Part shown: positions 25,270-32,632 of the stretch, in pieces
Numbering within the stretch: position 1 is the first letter of the stretch
Layout: each line of letters begins with the position of its first letter
Assembly: GCA_038874435.1 (NCBI GenBank)
Contig: JAVZCK010000002.1
Location: forward strand, 62,001-126,000
From: Thermoplasmata archaeon
GTDB lineage: Archaea > Thermoplasmatota > Thermoplasmata > Lutacidiplasmatales > SKW197
DNA length: 64,000 nt
Direction of reading: 5' to 3'
Made by a program: the position numbers and the translations under genes
The notes under the pieces: generated by a model
Told to the model about the DNA's origin: nothing
What the model saw: only the letters and a program-made list of their open reading frames with translations
Database searches by the model: none

Positions 25270-25944
25270 TTAGCCAATTTCGCTCCATCTTCCCTCTGCT
25301 GCCTTTCCGGTGATTGCATCTCTCAGATGTTCTAGGTTTTCTCCGTTTACAATTATCAGTTTGATTCTTGCTCGTCTCAAGATCTTAGCCCCGAGGAGGT
25401 CAAATACATGATTTTGTCCAGCAGATGCCTCTGCTTCTGTAAGCATCTTTATCAATTCGTCATGACTACAATGCTCTATCTTCTTTGCATCTGGATGTTT
25501 TCTAGGGTCTTTATCGTAAAGCCCATCTACATTCGTGACATTTATAAGCTTTCCAGCCCTCAATTTCTCAGCAAGCATTGCAGCAACTGCATCAGTGGTA
25601 TGTCCTGGGGTCGTTCCACCCATCACCACGATCCAGCCAGCACGGTAGAAACGATATGCATCTTCAAGTTTTTCAGGGATTACTGGATAGGCATTTGGGA
25701 TAGCAAGAGTAAGGAGACGTGCATTCAATCTCGTGACTTCAATCCCGAAATCATCGAGGGTGGTTTCATCAGCGCCAAGCTCCCTACCAAGCGAGATATA
25801 TTCCCTTGCAATCTTTCCCCCGCCAACTGTGATTGCAATTCTTTGATTTTTCGCTGCTTCATTGATTACCTCAGCAAGAGATTTTATGTAATCAGCACCC
25901 TTCAAAATGACTGAACCGCCTACGGAAATGACCACTGTTTCCAT
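25270..25944 (-). CDS. pyrH: UMP kinase (archaeal type)
   Basis: Phosphorylates UMP to UDP. It is an amino-acid-kinase fold protein of 224 residues, the archaeal length. VVISVGGSVI is the N-terminal nucleotide-binding motif, TVGGGKIAREY the next loop, VMGGTTPGHTTDAVAAMLAE the UMP/allosteric region, and NVTNVDGLYDKDPRKHPDA the ATP loop. A TATA-like CATAAATATGAT is centred about 26 nt before ATG 25944. It is convergent with the giant surface-protein gene. Confidence 0.94.
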   Translation of the reverse strand: METVVISVGGSVILKGADYIKSLAEVINEAAKNQRIAITVGGGKIAREYISLGRELGADETTLDDFGIEVTRLNARLLTLAIPNAYPVIPEKLEDAYRFYRAGWIVVMGGTTPGHTTDAVAAMLAEKLRAGKLINVTNVDGLYDKDPRKHPDAKKIEHCSHDELIKMLTEAEASAGQNHVFDLLGAKILRRARIKLIIVNGENLEHLRDAITGKAAEGRWSEIG

Positions 25945-26010
25945 GATTTAGAGCAAAGCATTATCATATTTATGTCTGATGGAACTACCGAAGCGAGAAC
26001 TACTCACAGC

Positions 26011-26023
26011 AAAATATAAATCC
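26011..26023 (+). promoter_or_regulatory. TATA element of the RecA-like ATPase/mptE unit
   Basis: AAAATATAAATCC. With initiation about 25 nt downstream, this leaves a short leader carrying GGTGAT (26052-26057) before ATG 26064. Confidence 0.55.
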
Positions 26024-26063
26024 AAGAAACCAATTATGGAAACTAGAACAAGGTGATTTGATG

Positions 26064-26765
26064 ATGAATGGCTATGTTCATACCTATGTCAAAGGTCTAG
26101 ATGAGCGAATTGAAGGAGGGATTCCTAAAGGACACATTGTGCTCATCTGTGGACCTGCTGGAAGCATGAAATCTTCTTTTACATTCAACATAATGTACAA
26201 CTATGTTAGAGAGAGAAAAGGAAAAGCCCTCTACCTCACGCTAGAACAGAGCAGGGAGAGTTTGATAAAGCAGATGAAAAAACTCAACATGGACCCTGAC
26301 AAATTCAAGGAGGATATTGCAATTCTAGACATTGCATGGCTTAGAAAGGAACTTGAGGAATCAGGTGAGAAATCAATTAATTGGTTTGATTCTGTCCAGA
26401 AACAACTTGTGAGTTATAGAGAGTTTATTGACTATGACCTGCTTGGTTTTGACTCATTGGATGCACTCTACACACTTTCATCAATAGACAATCCCAGAAG
26501 TGCACTTTTCTTCTTCTTTGAAAAACTTCGCAACATGAAGGTTACAGCGTTGATAATCTCAGAGATGAGCCCAGAGCGGTTGCACTTTGGAAAGTATGGT
26601 GTGGAACCCTTCCTTGCAGACGGAATAATTCATCTGGACCTTGAAAGAATTGGAAAAACTGTGGGAAGGTTCATAAGCATCGTAAAGATGCGAGAGGTCA
26701 AGCATCCTACTGACTACTTCCCTCTCCTCGTAGACAGCGAGGGCTTCAAGATTGTGACAAGGTAA
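26064..26765 (+). CDS. RecA/KaiC-superfamily ATPase (RAD55-like)
   Basis: Single-domain RecA-like ATPase of 233 residues. VKGLDERIEGGIPKGHIVLI leads into Walker A GPAGSMKSS (near residues 28-36), a GPAGxMKS-type P-loop seen in archaeal KaiC-like proteins. LTLEQSRESLIKQM follows, then the Walker B region YDLLGFDSLDALY. No zinc ribbon or second domain is seen. ATG 26064 is preferred because GGTGAT lies 6 nt before it; ATG 26061 is possible. Such single-domain paralogues have regulatory or recombination-accessory roles; the specific role is unknown. It is 4 bp upstream of mptE in an apparent operon. Confidence 0.83.
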   Translation: MNGYVHTYVKGLDERIEGGIPKGHIVLICGPAGSMKSSFTFNIMYNYVRERKGKALYLTLEQSRESLIKQMKKLNMDPDKFKEDIAILDIAWLRKELEESGEKSINWFDSVQKQLVSYREFIDYDLLGFDSLDALYTLSSIDNPRSALFFFFEKLRNMKVTALIISEMSPERLHFGKYGVEPFLADGIIHLDLERIGKTVGRFISIVKMREVKHPTDYFPLLVDSEGFKIVTR

Positions 26766-26769
26766 TCCA

Positions 26770-27426
26770 ATGAACTTTGAAGAATGGGAGCCGATATATC
26801 TCAAAATCCTGAAAGATTTTGGTTTTTCAAGAGTAGATGATGAAATTGCAGGTGCAACTCTTTTCAATTTGTTGGCTGGAAAAAACCTTGTGAAACTTTC
26901 AGAACTGGAAAAGCTTCTTCATAATAGAACTGTCTGTGTGGTTGGGAACGCACCTGGGCAGATAGAACCGTTGCCTGATGCCGATGCCTACATCACTGCA
27001 GATGGTGCAACTAAAAAAGTGCTGGATAGCAAAAAGGTACCCGCAATAATCACCACAGACCTCGATGGTGATGTAAATGCCCAGATAAAGGCAAATTCAA
27101 GAGGGAGCATCGTCATAATTCATGCTCATGGAGATAATCTACCTGCACTCAAAAGATATGTACCAAAGTTTAGGGGGAAGGTAATCGGTTCTACTCAATC
27201 AACGCCGTACACGCGGCTGATTAATTTTGGAGGATTTACAGATGGAGATAGAGCAGTTTGTCTCGCATCGCACTTCCAGGCAAAAGAAATTCTGCTCAAA
27301 AATTTTGATTTTGAGGATGTGTCTGCTGAAAAACCAGAGATAAAGGAATTAAAGCTGAAGAAACTAAAATGGGCAAAGAAAATAATTGAGGAATGTGGGA
27401 GAAAATCTGTGATTAAGTTTGTTTGA
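26770..27426 (+). CDS. mptE: 6-hydroxymethyl-7,8-dihydropterin pyrophosphokinase, MptE family
   Basis: Archaeal DUF115 enzyme that pyrophosphorylates 6-hydroxymethyldihydropterin in pterin (folate or tetrahydromethanopterin) synthesis. Diagnostic stretches are VVGNAPGQIEPLPDADAYI, ADGATKK, IITTDLDGDV, IIHAHGDN, GSTQSTPY and NFGGFTDGDRAVCLA. A length of 218 residues is usual for the family. It follows the RecA-like ATPase by 4 bp and converges on the FKBP gene (1 bp between stops). Confidence 0.92.
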   Translation: MNFEEWEPIYLKILKDFGFSRVDDEIAGATLFNLLAGKNLVKLSELEKLLHNRTVCVVGNAPGQIEPLPDADAYITADGATKKVLDSKKVPAIITTDLDGDVNAQIKANSRGSIVIIHAHGDNLPALKRYVPKFRGKVIGSTQSTPYTRLINFGGFTDGDRAVCLASHFQAKEILLKNFDFEDVSAEKPEIKELKLKKLKWAKKIIEECGRKSVIKFV

Positions 27427-27427
27427 C

Positions 27428-28285
27428 TTATGGCTCTTTCTTTACCTCTTCCTCTTTCTTGGCTTCTGCTTCTGGCTGTTTCTCCTCCTTCTTGTCTTCT
27501 TCCTTTCTAAGATGATACTCCTCAATGAAGATAACCTTCTTTGTCTTGAACCTTTGCTTGATTTCCAAAATTAGCCTTGCCTTTGCAGTGACCCACTTCA
27601 AATCGAGAATTGCACGCTCTGGCACTTTTATCTTTGCATCTACACCGTGGACTTCAACCTCAAACCCTTCTGAGGTGCCATACACCATATCAATCAGACC
27701 AATGATTTTCTCTGTTTCAGTGTGAAGGACTTTTTCAACTTTCATTGTAAACTTAACCTTCTTTCCAGCATAAGGATGATTGAAATCAATTCTTACTCTA
27801 CCTGCTGTGATTGTGACAACCTTTCCCTCTCTCTGGACACCATTCTCGTCTCTGATAGTGATGGTTTTTCCAACTTCAAGGGTTTCTCTGCCTTCCCTAA
27901 ACTCTGGGAGGTTGAGAATCTGGTTGAGTGGAAATGTTCTTATCAACTCTGCTTTGCGATCTCCGTAGGCATCAGCTGGTTCAAGCACAAGTTCGTAGGT
28001 TTTGCCTGGCTCCGCATCTCTGAGAATCTCCTCAACTTTCGGCAAGAGCTTGGTTCTTCCGAAGCACACAATCTCTGGTTTGTAACTTATGTCTGGAGAG
28101 AAAATTTTCTCCTTCTCTGCTAACTCTCTGGACGTCGTCATTACAAGGGTTTCTTTGTTTTCTGCGGTATACACATACGTATCCGAATGCAAGAGTATGA
28201 AATCGCCATCCTTGTATCTGTGTTCTTTTTCTGCAGCTGGCGCTTCGGTTTTTGGTTCAGATGAAACTTCTTCTGACATGGACAT
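27428..28285 (-). CDS. FKBP-type peptidyl-prolyl isomerase/chaperone, FKBP26-like
   Basis: Archaeal SlyD-like FKBP with an extra C-terminal domain. The FKBP/IF-domain core is seen in YKDGDFILLHSDTYVY, LLPKVEEILRDAEPGKTYEL, PADAYGDRKAEL and RVRIDFNHPYAGKKVKFT. The remaining ~90 residues correspond to the long-type (about 26 kDa) C-terminal domain, ending in an acidic/lysine-rich tail. It is probably a cytosolic folding helper. ATG 28285 is chosen: the TATA element AAATTATATT lies about 29 nt upstream, whereas upstream in-frame ATGs would fall inside or near the promoter. Confidence 0.9.
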   Translation of the reverse strand: MSMSEEVSSEPKTEAPAAEKEHRYKDGDFILLHSDTYVYTAENKETLVMTTSRELAEKEKIFSPDISYKPEIVCFGRTKLLPKVEEILRDAEPGKTYELVLEPADAYGDRKAELIRTFPLNQILNLPEFREGRETLEVGKTITIRDENGVQREGKVVTITAGRVRIDFNHPYAGKKVKFTMKVEKVLHTETEKIIGLIDMVYGTSEGFEVEVHGVDAKIKVPERAILDLKWVTAKARLILEIKQRFKTKKVIFIEEYHLRKEEDKKEEKQPEAEAKKEEEVKKEP

Positions 28286-28305
28286 CACAAGGGCTTGCAT
28301 ACACT

Positions 28306-28320
28306 TTTCCAATATAATTT
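28306..28320 (-). promoter_or_regulatory. TATA element of the FKBP gene
   Basis: The minus strand reads AAAATTATATTGGAA. It lies about 29 nt before ATG 28285 and was used to select that start. Confidence 0.5.
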
Positions 28321-28362
28321 TATCGCTTCAGGTGTCTAAATTCGCTTTCTTTAAAATTCTAC

Positions 28363-29226
28363 CTATACTTCCGTTGCCTCTAACACAATTTTTCCCTGCT
28401 CTACACCTAATTCCGCAGCCACAAGTTTGCACTTGGTGATGAGGAGGTAAAAGCATCTGAGCTTTTCCTGAGCAAGCGTTTCATAGTTGCCCTGCCCCTT
28501 TGCAATCACAACATCAAAGTTTCTTAGTTTCGCAAGGAATTTTTGTGAGCGAAGACCCAGTTTCCAATTTGATATTGGCACAGTATCCAGAATTGCATAA
28601 TCTTTAATCCCTGCAATCTCAGCATCTTTTAGCATCGCATCATTAATCCAGGGCTTTTCTTTAACAAAGTAGGTTACTTCGTGTTTTCTGGAAAGATGGG
28701 CTATTAGTGCTTTGTCGAAAAAAATTTCGCCAGCGTTGTCTCCAAGAAAACCAATTCTCAGCTTTTTCCCCAAAAGGATTTTTTCCAGTTTCCAGAAGTT
28801 GTCCATGTAACCAGATGCAATAACATTGTTATTTTTGATAAGTTCGTTCACTCTCTCCAGATTCTTTTCTACAGGGGGCCCATAATCGAGCCAGTTTCCG
28901 ATTGCACTCGCACGGAGCAAAAACTCAAAATGTTTTGATGACTGGCCAGTTTCAGGCAGATGGAGTTTATCCACAATATTTCGTGCCTTTCTGTTCATCT
29001 CTTCCTTAGCCACCGCATAAGGGTCATCCACACCAAGCATTTTTGCAACCACACCATGGGGAACTCCAGTGTTTTCAAATGGGGACTTGCTGAAGTCCAT
29101 CCTTTTCATCTTACTTGCAGCCCTAAAAATAACCTCTCGCTTTTTTGCCTCATCTACCCTGTTCAAATCAAGTGCCTCTAAGACCTGGCGAAGATAACAC
29201 ACGATACAATCAGGATATGTCTTCAC
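28363..29226 (-). CDS. DUF89-family metal-dependent phosphatase (ARMT1-like)
   Basis: 287-residue archaeal DUF89 (COG1578) protein. The family includes metal-dependent damage-control phosphatases acting on phosphorylated metabolites. It shows the N-terminal DCIVCYLRQ cysteine motif found in short archaeal members, GFLGDNAGEIFFD (metal-binding Asp/Asn loop), VIAKGQGNYE and VEQGKIVLEATEV. The exact substrate is unknown. It is probably in a minus-strand unit with the zinc-ribbon gene 24 bp upstream. Confidence 0.88.
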   Translation of the reverse strand: MKTYPDCIVCYLRQVLEALDLNRVDEAKKREVIFRAASKMKRMDFSKSPFENTGVPHGVVAKMLGVDDPYAVAKEEMNRKARNIVDKLHLPETGQSSKHFEFLLRASAIGNWLDYGPPVEKNLERVNELIKNNNVIASGYMDNFWKLEKILLGKKLRIGFLGDNAGEIFFDKALIAHLSRKHEVTYFVKEKPWINDAMLKDAEIAGIKDYAILDTVPISNWKLGLRSQKFLAKLRNFDVVIAKGQGNYETLAQEKLRCFYLLITKCKLVAAELGVEQGKIVLEATEV

Positions 29227-29250
29227 AAAATTCCATACTCCTCTGTTTTA

Positions 29251-29709
29251 TTAAGTTTTGGTCAGCGTAAATATATAGCGAACTGGCACTCTTTTCTTTC
29301 TGTGCGTCCAGTATCCGCATGTTGGACACTTGTATCCGATTACCACTTCTGTCCCATTTAGGGTCTGATTCACTATCTTCGCAAGTCGAGAATCACAAAC
29401 AGGGCAGAGAAAATAGGGTCTTTTTCCTTCAGATTCCCTAGCCACAATCTGCACCTTTGCGATTCCTGCCTTTATCAAAATTTTCCTTAATCTTTTGCCT
29501 GAAAGCTTGTAAAGTGGATCATCCTTTTGAAGTTTGCCAAGGATTAGTTTCCTGAGTTTCTCCTGGGAGTCCACTACCCTCCCAGAAATGTAGAGGTTCA
29601 TTGTCGCATCCAAAATCGTGTCGCTAGATGGCAAGGAATATTTCTTTTCTCGTCTTGACTTTTTCCCGCTCTCTTTTGTGTCGTCTTCTTTGCTGTCCGT
29701 TTCGGTCAT
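29251..29709 (-). CDS. Zinc-ribbon protein of unknown function
   Basis: 152 residues, basic and lysine-rich at the N terminus. A helical domain (DATMNLYISGRVVDSQEKLR, then KRLRKILIKAGIAKVQIVAR) resembles a small nucleic-acid-binding fold. A C-terminal zinc ribbon CPVC...CPTCGYW is followed by HRKKRVPVRYIF. No family name can be given with confidence. Basic charge and the ribbon suggest RNA or rRNA contact (inference). ATG 29709 lies 28 nt from the palindromic TATA element at 29732-29743, consistent with a leaderless mRNA; longer in-frame extensions would cross the promoter. Confidence 0.7.
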   Translation of the reverse strand: MTETDSKEDDTKESGKKSRREKKYSLPSSDTILDATMNLYISGRVVDSQEKLRKLILGKLQKDDPLYKLSGKRLRKILIKAGIAKVQIVARESEGKRPYFLCPVCDSRLAKIVNQTLNGTEVVIGYKCPTCGYWTHRKKRVPVRYIFTLTKT

Positions 29710-29731
29710 CCATAAAGGTAAAGCATTCAGA

Positions 29732-29743
29732 ATATTTAAATAT
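29732..29743. promoter_or_regulatory. Perfectly palindromic TATA element between divergent genes
   Basis: ATATTTAAATAT is its own reverse complement. It is centred about 28 nt from ATG 29709 on the minus strand and about 36 nt from TTG 29774 on the plus strand, so one TBP site could drive both the zinc-ribbon/DUF89 unit and the RimK cassette. Confidence 0.6.
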
Positions 29744-29773
29744 CTCCTGTTTAATGGCAATTTTGAGGAAAAC

Positions 29774-30391
29774 TTGATAGCTAAAGAGGAAAGTTCTGAG
29801 GCAGATGAGCCTCCAGATAAACACAGTTTCCCAGATGTGCGATTTCTGAAATCGGGCTATTTCTCAATGGTTGCAGAAGAGATAATTGGTAAAGGGACTG
29901 GCTCTGGCGTCAAAAAAGCAGAATATTCATTAACAACAAACGCTCTGGATTTATTCTGTGTGCCTGTGCTTCTTGAACGGGTTAAAAAGCAAGGAATTCC
30001 ATGCGCACAATTTCACATCACGACTCAGTTTGATTTCAAGATTCCTGCCCTCATCTATCCAATTAATCCGTTCATGTACACGCCCAGGGTGGTAAAGAAT
30101 AGAAAACGCGTAAGCCAGACAATGCTTTCACTCACAAGAAATCACACATATCCTGTTTGTGTAGAACCAGTCCATGGCAAATTGAGAAAGGAAATTGTTG
30201 TGCTCGGAAAAACTAGAAATGAGGAATTTGAGGAGATTGCGAACAAACTCTGGAGAACTTTCAAAATTCCATTGTTTGTGGCTTACTTCTTTGAAACAAG
30301 AAAGGAAATACTGCTCAGCGGTGCAGTTCCTTTTGCTGGCATTCCAAATAAAAGGAATGGCAATTCGGAGAGGAAAAAATGGCAAGGATAG
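29774..30391 (+). CDS. RimK-associated protein (RLAN-like), first gene of an amidoligase cassette
   Basis: 205 residues if started at TTG 29774, which has GAGG at 29765-29768; no upstream in-frame ATG fits downstream of the TATA box. Recognisable blocks are LKSGYFSMVAEEIIG, AQFHITTQFDFKIPALIYPI and FVAYFFETRKEILLSGAVPF. The protein is joined (13-bp overlap) to a RimK-type ATP-grasp ligase. In bacteria RimK-like ligases often carry an N-terminal RLAN domain, and this gene may be its stand-alone counterpart; that homology is inferred from context and a weak GYFSMVAEE resemblance. No catalytic motif of its own was identified. Confidence 0.6.
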   Translation: MIAKEESSEADEPPDKHSFPDVRFLKSGYFSMVAEEIIGKGTGSGVKKAEYSLTTNALDLFCVPVLLERVKKQGIPCAQFHITTQFDFKIPALIYPINPFMYTPRVVKNRKRVSQTMLSLTRNHTYPVCVEPVHGKLRKEIVVLGKTRNEEFEEIANKLWRTFKIPLFVAYFFETRKEILLSGAVPFAGIPNKRNGNSERKKWQG

Positions 30392-31254
30392 GGTGTTTTA
30401 TAGAGCTGGAGAATCTGACGCATGCCCCACAGTTGTACGCGCTTGTGAAATTTCATCATGCTGCAATGGAGCAAGGACACACTTTTGAATTTCTTTTCAA
30501 AGATGACATAGATTATGTGCCAGAATATGATGCAATCTTTATCAGAGCCACAACCGATCCAAGAAATCCCACCTATGTGGTCTCCCGTCTTGCAGAACTC
30601 CATGGTTTAAGGGTTATTGATGATTCAAGGAGTATCACAGTATGCTGCAATAAGGCACATCTTTACATGCTGATGAAAAAACACAAAATTCCGTTTCCAG
30701 AGACCTATTTTCTTTTGAAGGACGAAATCACTGAAAAAATGGCTGGAGAGTTATTTGCCAAACTTGGAAAGCCCGTCGTGCTTAAAGCCCCCACCACAAA
30801 CTTCTCAAAACATGTGGAGAAGGTAAACGATGTGAATAAATTCCTGAAAGTTGCCAGGCGATATTTCAGAAGAAGCGATATTATTGTAGCTCAAGAATAT
30901 GTTGAATCAAATTATGACTGGAGAGTTGGAATTCTAAATGGACATGTGATTTTTGGCGCAAAGTATCACATGGTAAATGGATACTGGAAAATAAGAAAAA
31001 CTGTCGGCGGGAAAATTTTCTGGGGAAACATTGAGGCAGTGGATGTGCACCAGATACCCGAGAAAATCAAGAGAGTTGCAATTAAAGCAGCAAATGTGGT
31101 AGGAAAGGGGCTTTATGGTGTGGATTTGAAGGTAAAGAACGGAAACATCTTTGTGATTGAGGTTAACGATAATCCTTCAATTGATGCGGGCTATGAAGAT
31201 GTTGCAAACCCAGAGATTTATTCCAAAATTATCAACTATCTCACAGCACGGTGA
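30379..31254 (+). CDS. RimK-like ATP-grasp amino-acid ligase
   Basis: 291-residue ATP-grasp ligase that would join an amino acid to a carboxylate (peptide-like amide formation). It shows DAIFIRATTDPRNPTYVVS in the N-terminal domain, GKPVVLKAP for the ATP-binding Lys, IVAQEYVESNYDWRVGILNG, and the metal-binding stretch DLKVKNGNIFVIEVNDNPSID. The acceptor may be a protein C terminus, a cofactor or a peptide. It is the middle gene of a three-gene cassette with the RLAN-like gene and a GNAT acetyltransferase. Confidence 0.88.
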   Translation: MARIGCFIELENLTHAPQLYALVKFHHAAMEQGHTFEFLFKDDIDYVPEYDAIFIRATTDPRNPTYVVSRLAELHGLRVIDDSRSITVCCNKAHLYMLMKKHKIPFPETYFLLKDEITEKMAGELFAKLGKPVVLKAPTTNFSKHVEKVNDVNKFLKVARRYFRRSDIIVAQEYVESNYDWRVGILNGHVIFGAKYHMVNGYWKIRKTVGGKIFWGNIEAVDVHQIPEKIKRVAIKAANVVGKGLYGVDLKVKNGNIFVIEVNDNPSIDAGYEDVANPEIYSKIINYLTAR

Positions 31255-31258
31255 TCTA

Positions 31259-31705
31259 ATGTTAACGATTAGAATGGCAAAAAAGGAGGACATTGGTGAA
31301 ATTTTGGCTGTTGAGAGAGAATGTTTTGAGGAGTTTCTTCGCTACTCGCCAGCAGAAATGCGCTACCTTCTTTTTGAGGCGAATTCTGAGGGGTGGGTTG
31401 CTCACATTAATGGGCGGATTGTTGGCTACTACATTCTGCTTTTCAGAAGAAATGCAAGAGTGGCAAGATTGTATTCAATTGCAGTGGCTGAGAGTTGGAG
31501 AGGAAAAGGAATAGGAAAGGCATTGCTCCAACATGCAGAAGAGAGGGCACTCAAACGCGGCTGTAATATAATGCATTTAGAGGTAAAAACAACAAACAAG
31601 ACAGCAATCTCACTTTATAAAAGAAATGGATATAGCCAGATTGAATTTTTGCAAGATTATTACAAGAAAGGCATGCATGGAATCAGAATGGAAAAGAGAT
31701 TATAG
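31259..31705 (+). CDS. RimI-like GNAT N-acetyltransferase
   Basis: 148 residues. Motif A is SIAVAESWRGKGIGKALLQHA, with the R-G-K-G-I-G acetyl-CoA loop. Later come LEVKTTNKTAISLYKRNGY and a basic C-terminal tail. The overall pattern matches RimI/Naa10-type N-terminal acetyltransferases. ATG 31259 follows GGTGAT by 4 nt and leaves 4 bp after the ligase stop; it is preferred over an in-frame start that would overlap the ligase. Cassette context suggests that it may acetylate the product of the ligase, but independent protein N-terminal acetylation is equally possible. Confidence 0.87.
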   Translation: MLTIRMAKKEDIGEILAVERECFEEFLRYSPAEMRYLLFEANSEGWVAHINGRIVGYYILLFRRNARVARLYSIAVAESWRGKGIGKALLQHAEERALKRGCNIMHLEVKTTNKTAISLYKRNGYSQIEFLQDYYKKGMHGIRMEKRL

Positions 31706-31741
31706 ATACTTTTTTATGGAGGCGTTCCATCCTCTTTTTGC

Positions 31742-32632
31742 ATGTCCGCATCAAACACAACCAATAATCCACAACCACCGCAGGTTGCACCCCCACAATA
31801 CCCCCAAATCGTCTACGGGTACAACTACTATTATCCTTATGCCTATCAATACTATCCATACTCCTACTATTATCCTCAATATACTTCCCCCAAATACTAT
31901 TACGAAATTACGAGATACTCCACCCCATTTGCACCACCTAGACGACAGCAGAACCCAAAGTGGCTTCTTGTTGTGTCTATTCTTCTTTTGGTGATTGCAG
32001 CGGTGAACTTTATCGCTGGTGGGATATTACTATATGCAGCTTATGATGAGCACTACGAACACAGTGCAATCCTGAAAGGCAGTATCTCAGATACGAATAC
32101 TACATCACCGATTGAAAATGTGAAAATCACGGTTTCTGGCTCAGGTCTCACACTATTCTCAGACCAAAACGGGACATTTGAAATTCCACTTCCAACTGGT
32201 GTTCATTCCTTGATTTTTGAGAAGGAGGGTTATCAGACGATAAATGGCACTGTGGTTGTAGGAAAGTATTTGGACAATACACTCAATCTTGAGATGGAAC
32301 AGGGGAATGGAACCTTAAATCAGACGCTCACTTCATTTCAAACAGTTGATGACTACATAGCAAATCTGATGGTATCCAGCACTCTTTCTGTTTTTGTCGG
32401 AGGTTTTGCACTTATAAGTGCAATATACATAAGAAAGGCAAGATATCGGAGTTTAGGGATTGTCTCAGGCGTTTTGAGCATTTTTTCATTGCTCATTCTT
32501 TCTGGGATTTCATTAATTTTTATGCTTCCCGCTCTGATCAGCGCAATTATCGGCTTTATAGTGCTCATAATTATGTATTTCTCATCAGAGATTTTTCTCT
32601 CCCAGCCTATAACCACAGCTGGCACAAATTGA
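31742..32632 (+). CDS. Membrane protein with Tyr/Pro-rich N terminus and carboxypeptidase-regulatory-like domain
   Basis: 296 residues. The first ~65 residues are extremely rich in Tyr and Pro (repeated YYYP-type segments). A transmembrane helix follows (WLLVVSILLLVIAAVNFIAG), then a CarboxypepD_reg-like beta-sandwich (ILKGSISDT, IENVKITVSGSG, SLIFEKEGYQTINGTVVVG), then three more hydrophobic helices. The Tyr/Pro segment is probably cytoplasmic and low-complexity. Function is unknown. Its last 48 bases overlap the 3' end of the opposing gene. Confidence 0.7.
   Translation: MSASNTTNNPQPPQVAPPQYPQIVYGYNYYYPYAYQYYPYSYYYPQYTSPKYYYEITRYSTPFAPPRRQQNPKWLLVVSILLLVIAAVNFIAGGILLYAAYDEHYEHSAILKGSISDTNTTSPIENVKITVSGSGLTLFSDQNGTFEIPLPTGVHSLIFEKEGYQTINGTVVVGKYLDNTLNLEMEQGNGTLNQTLTSFQTVDDYIANLMVSSTLSVFVGGFALISAIYIRKARYRSLGIVSGVLSIFSLLILSGISLIFMLPALISAIIGFIVLIIMYFSSEIFLSQPITTAGTN

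Noticed and set aside
29618-29773. Longer N terminus for the RLAN-like gene
   Set aside because: It would start inside the opposing zinc-ribbon gene and upstream of the shared TATA element, so it could not be on the transcript.
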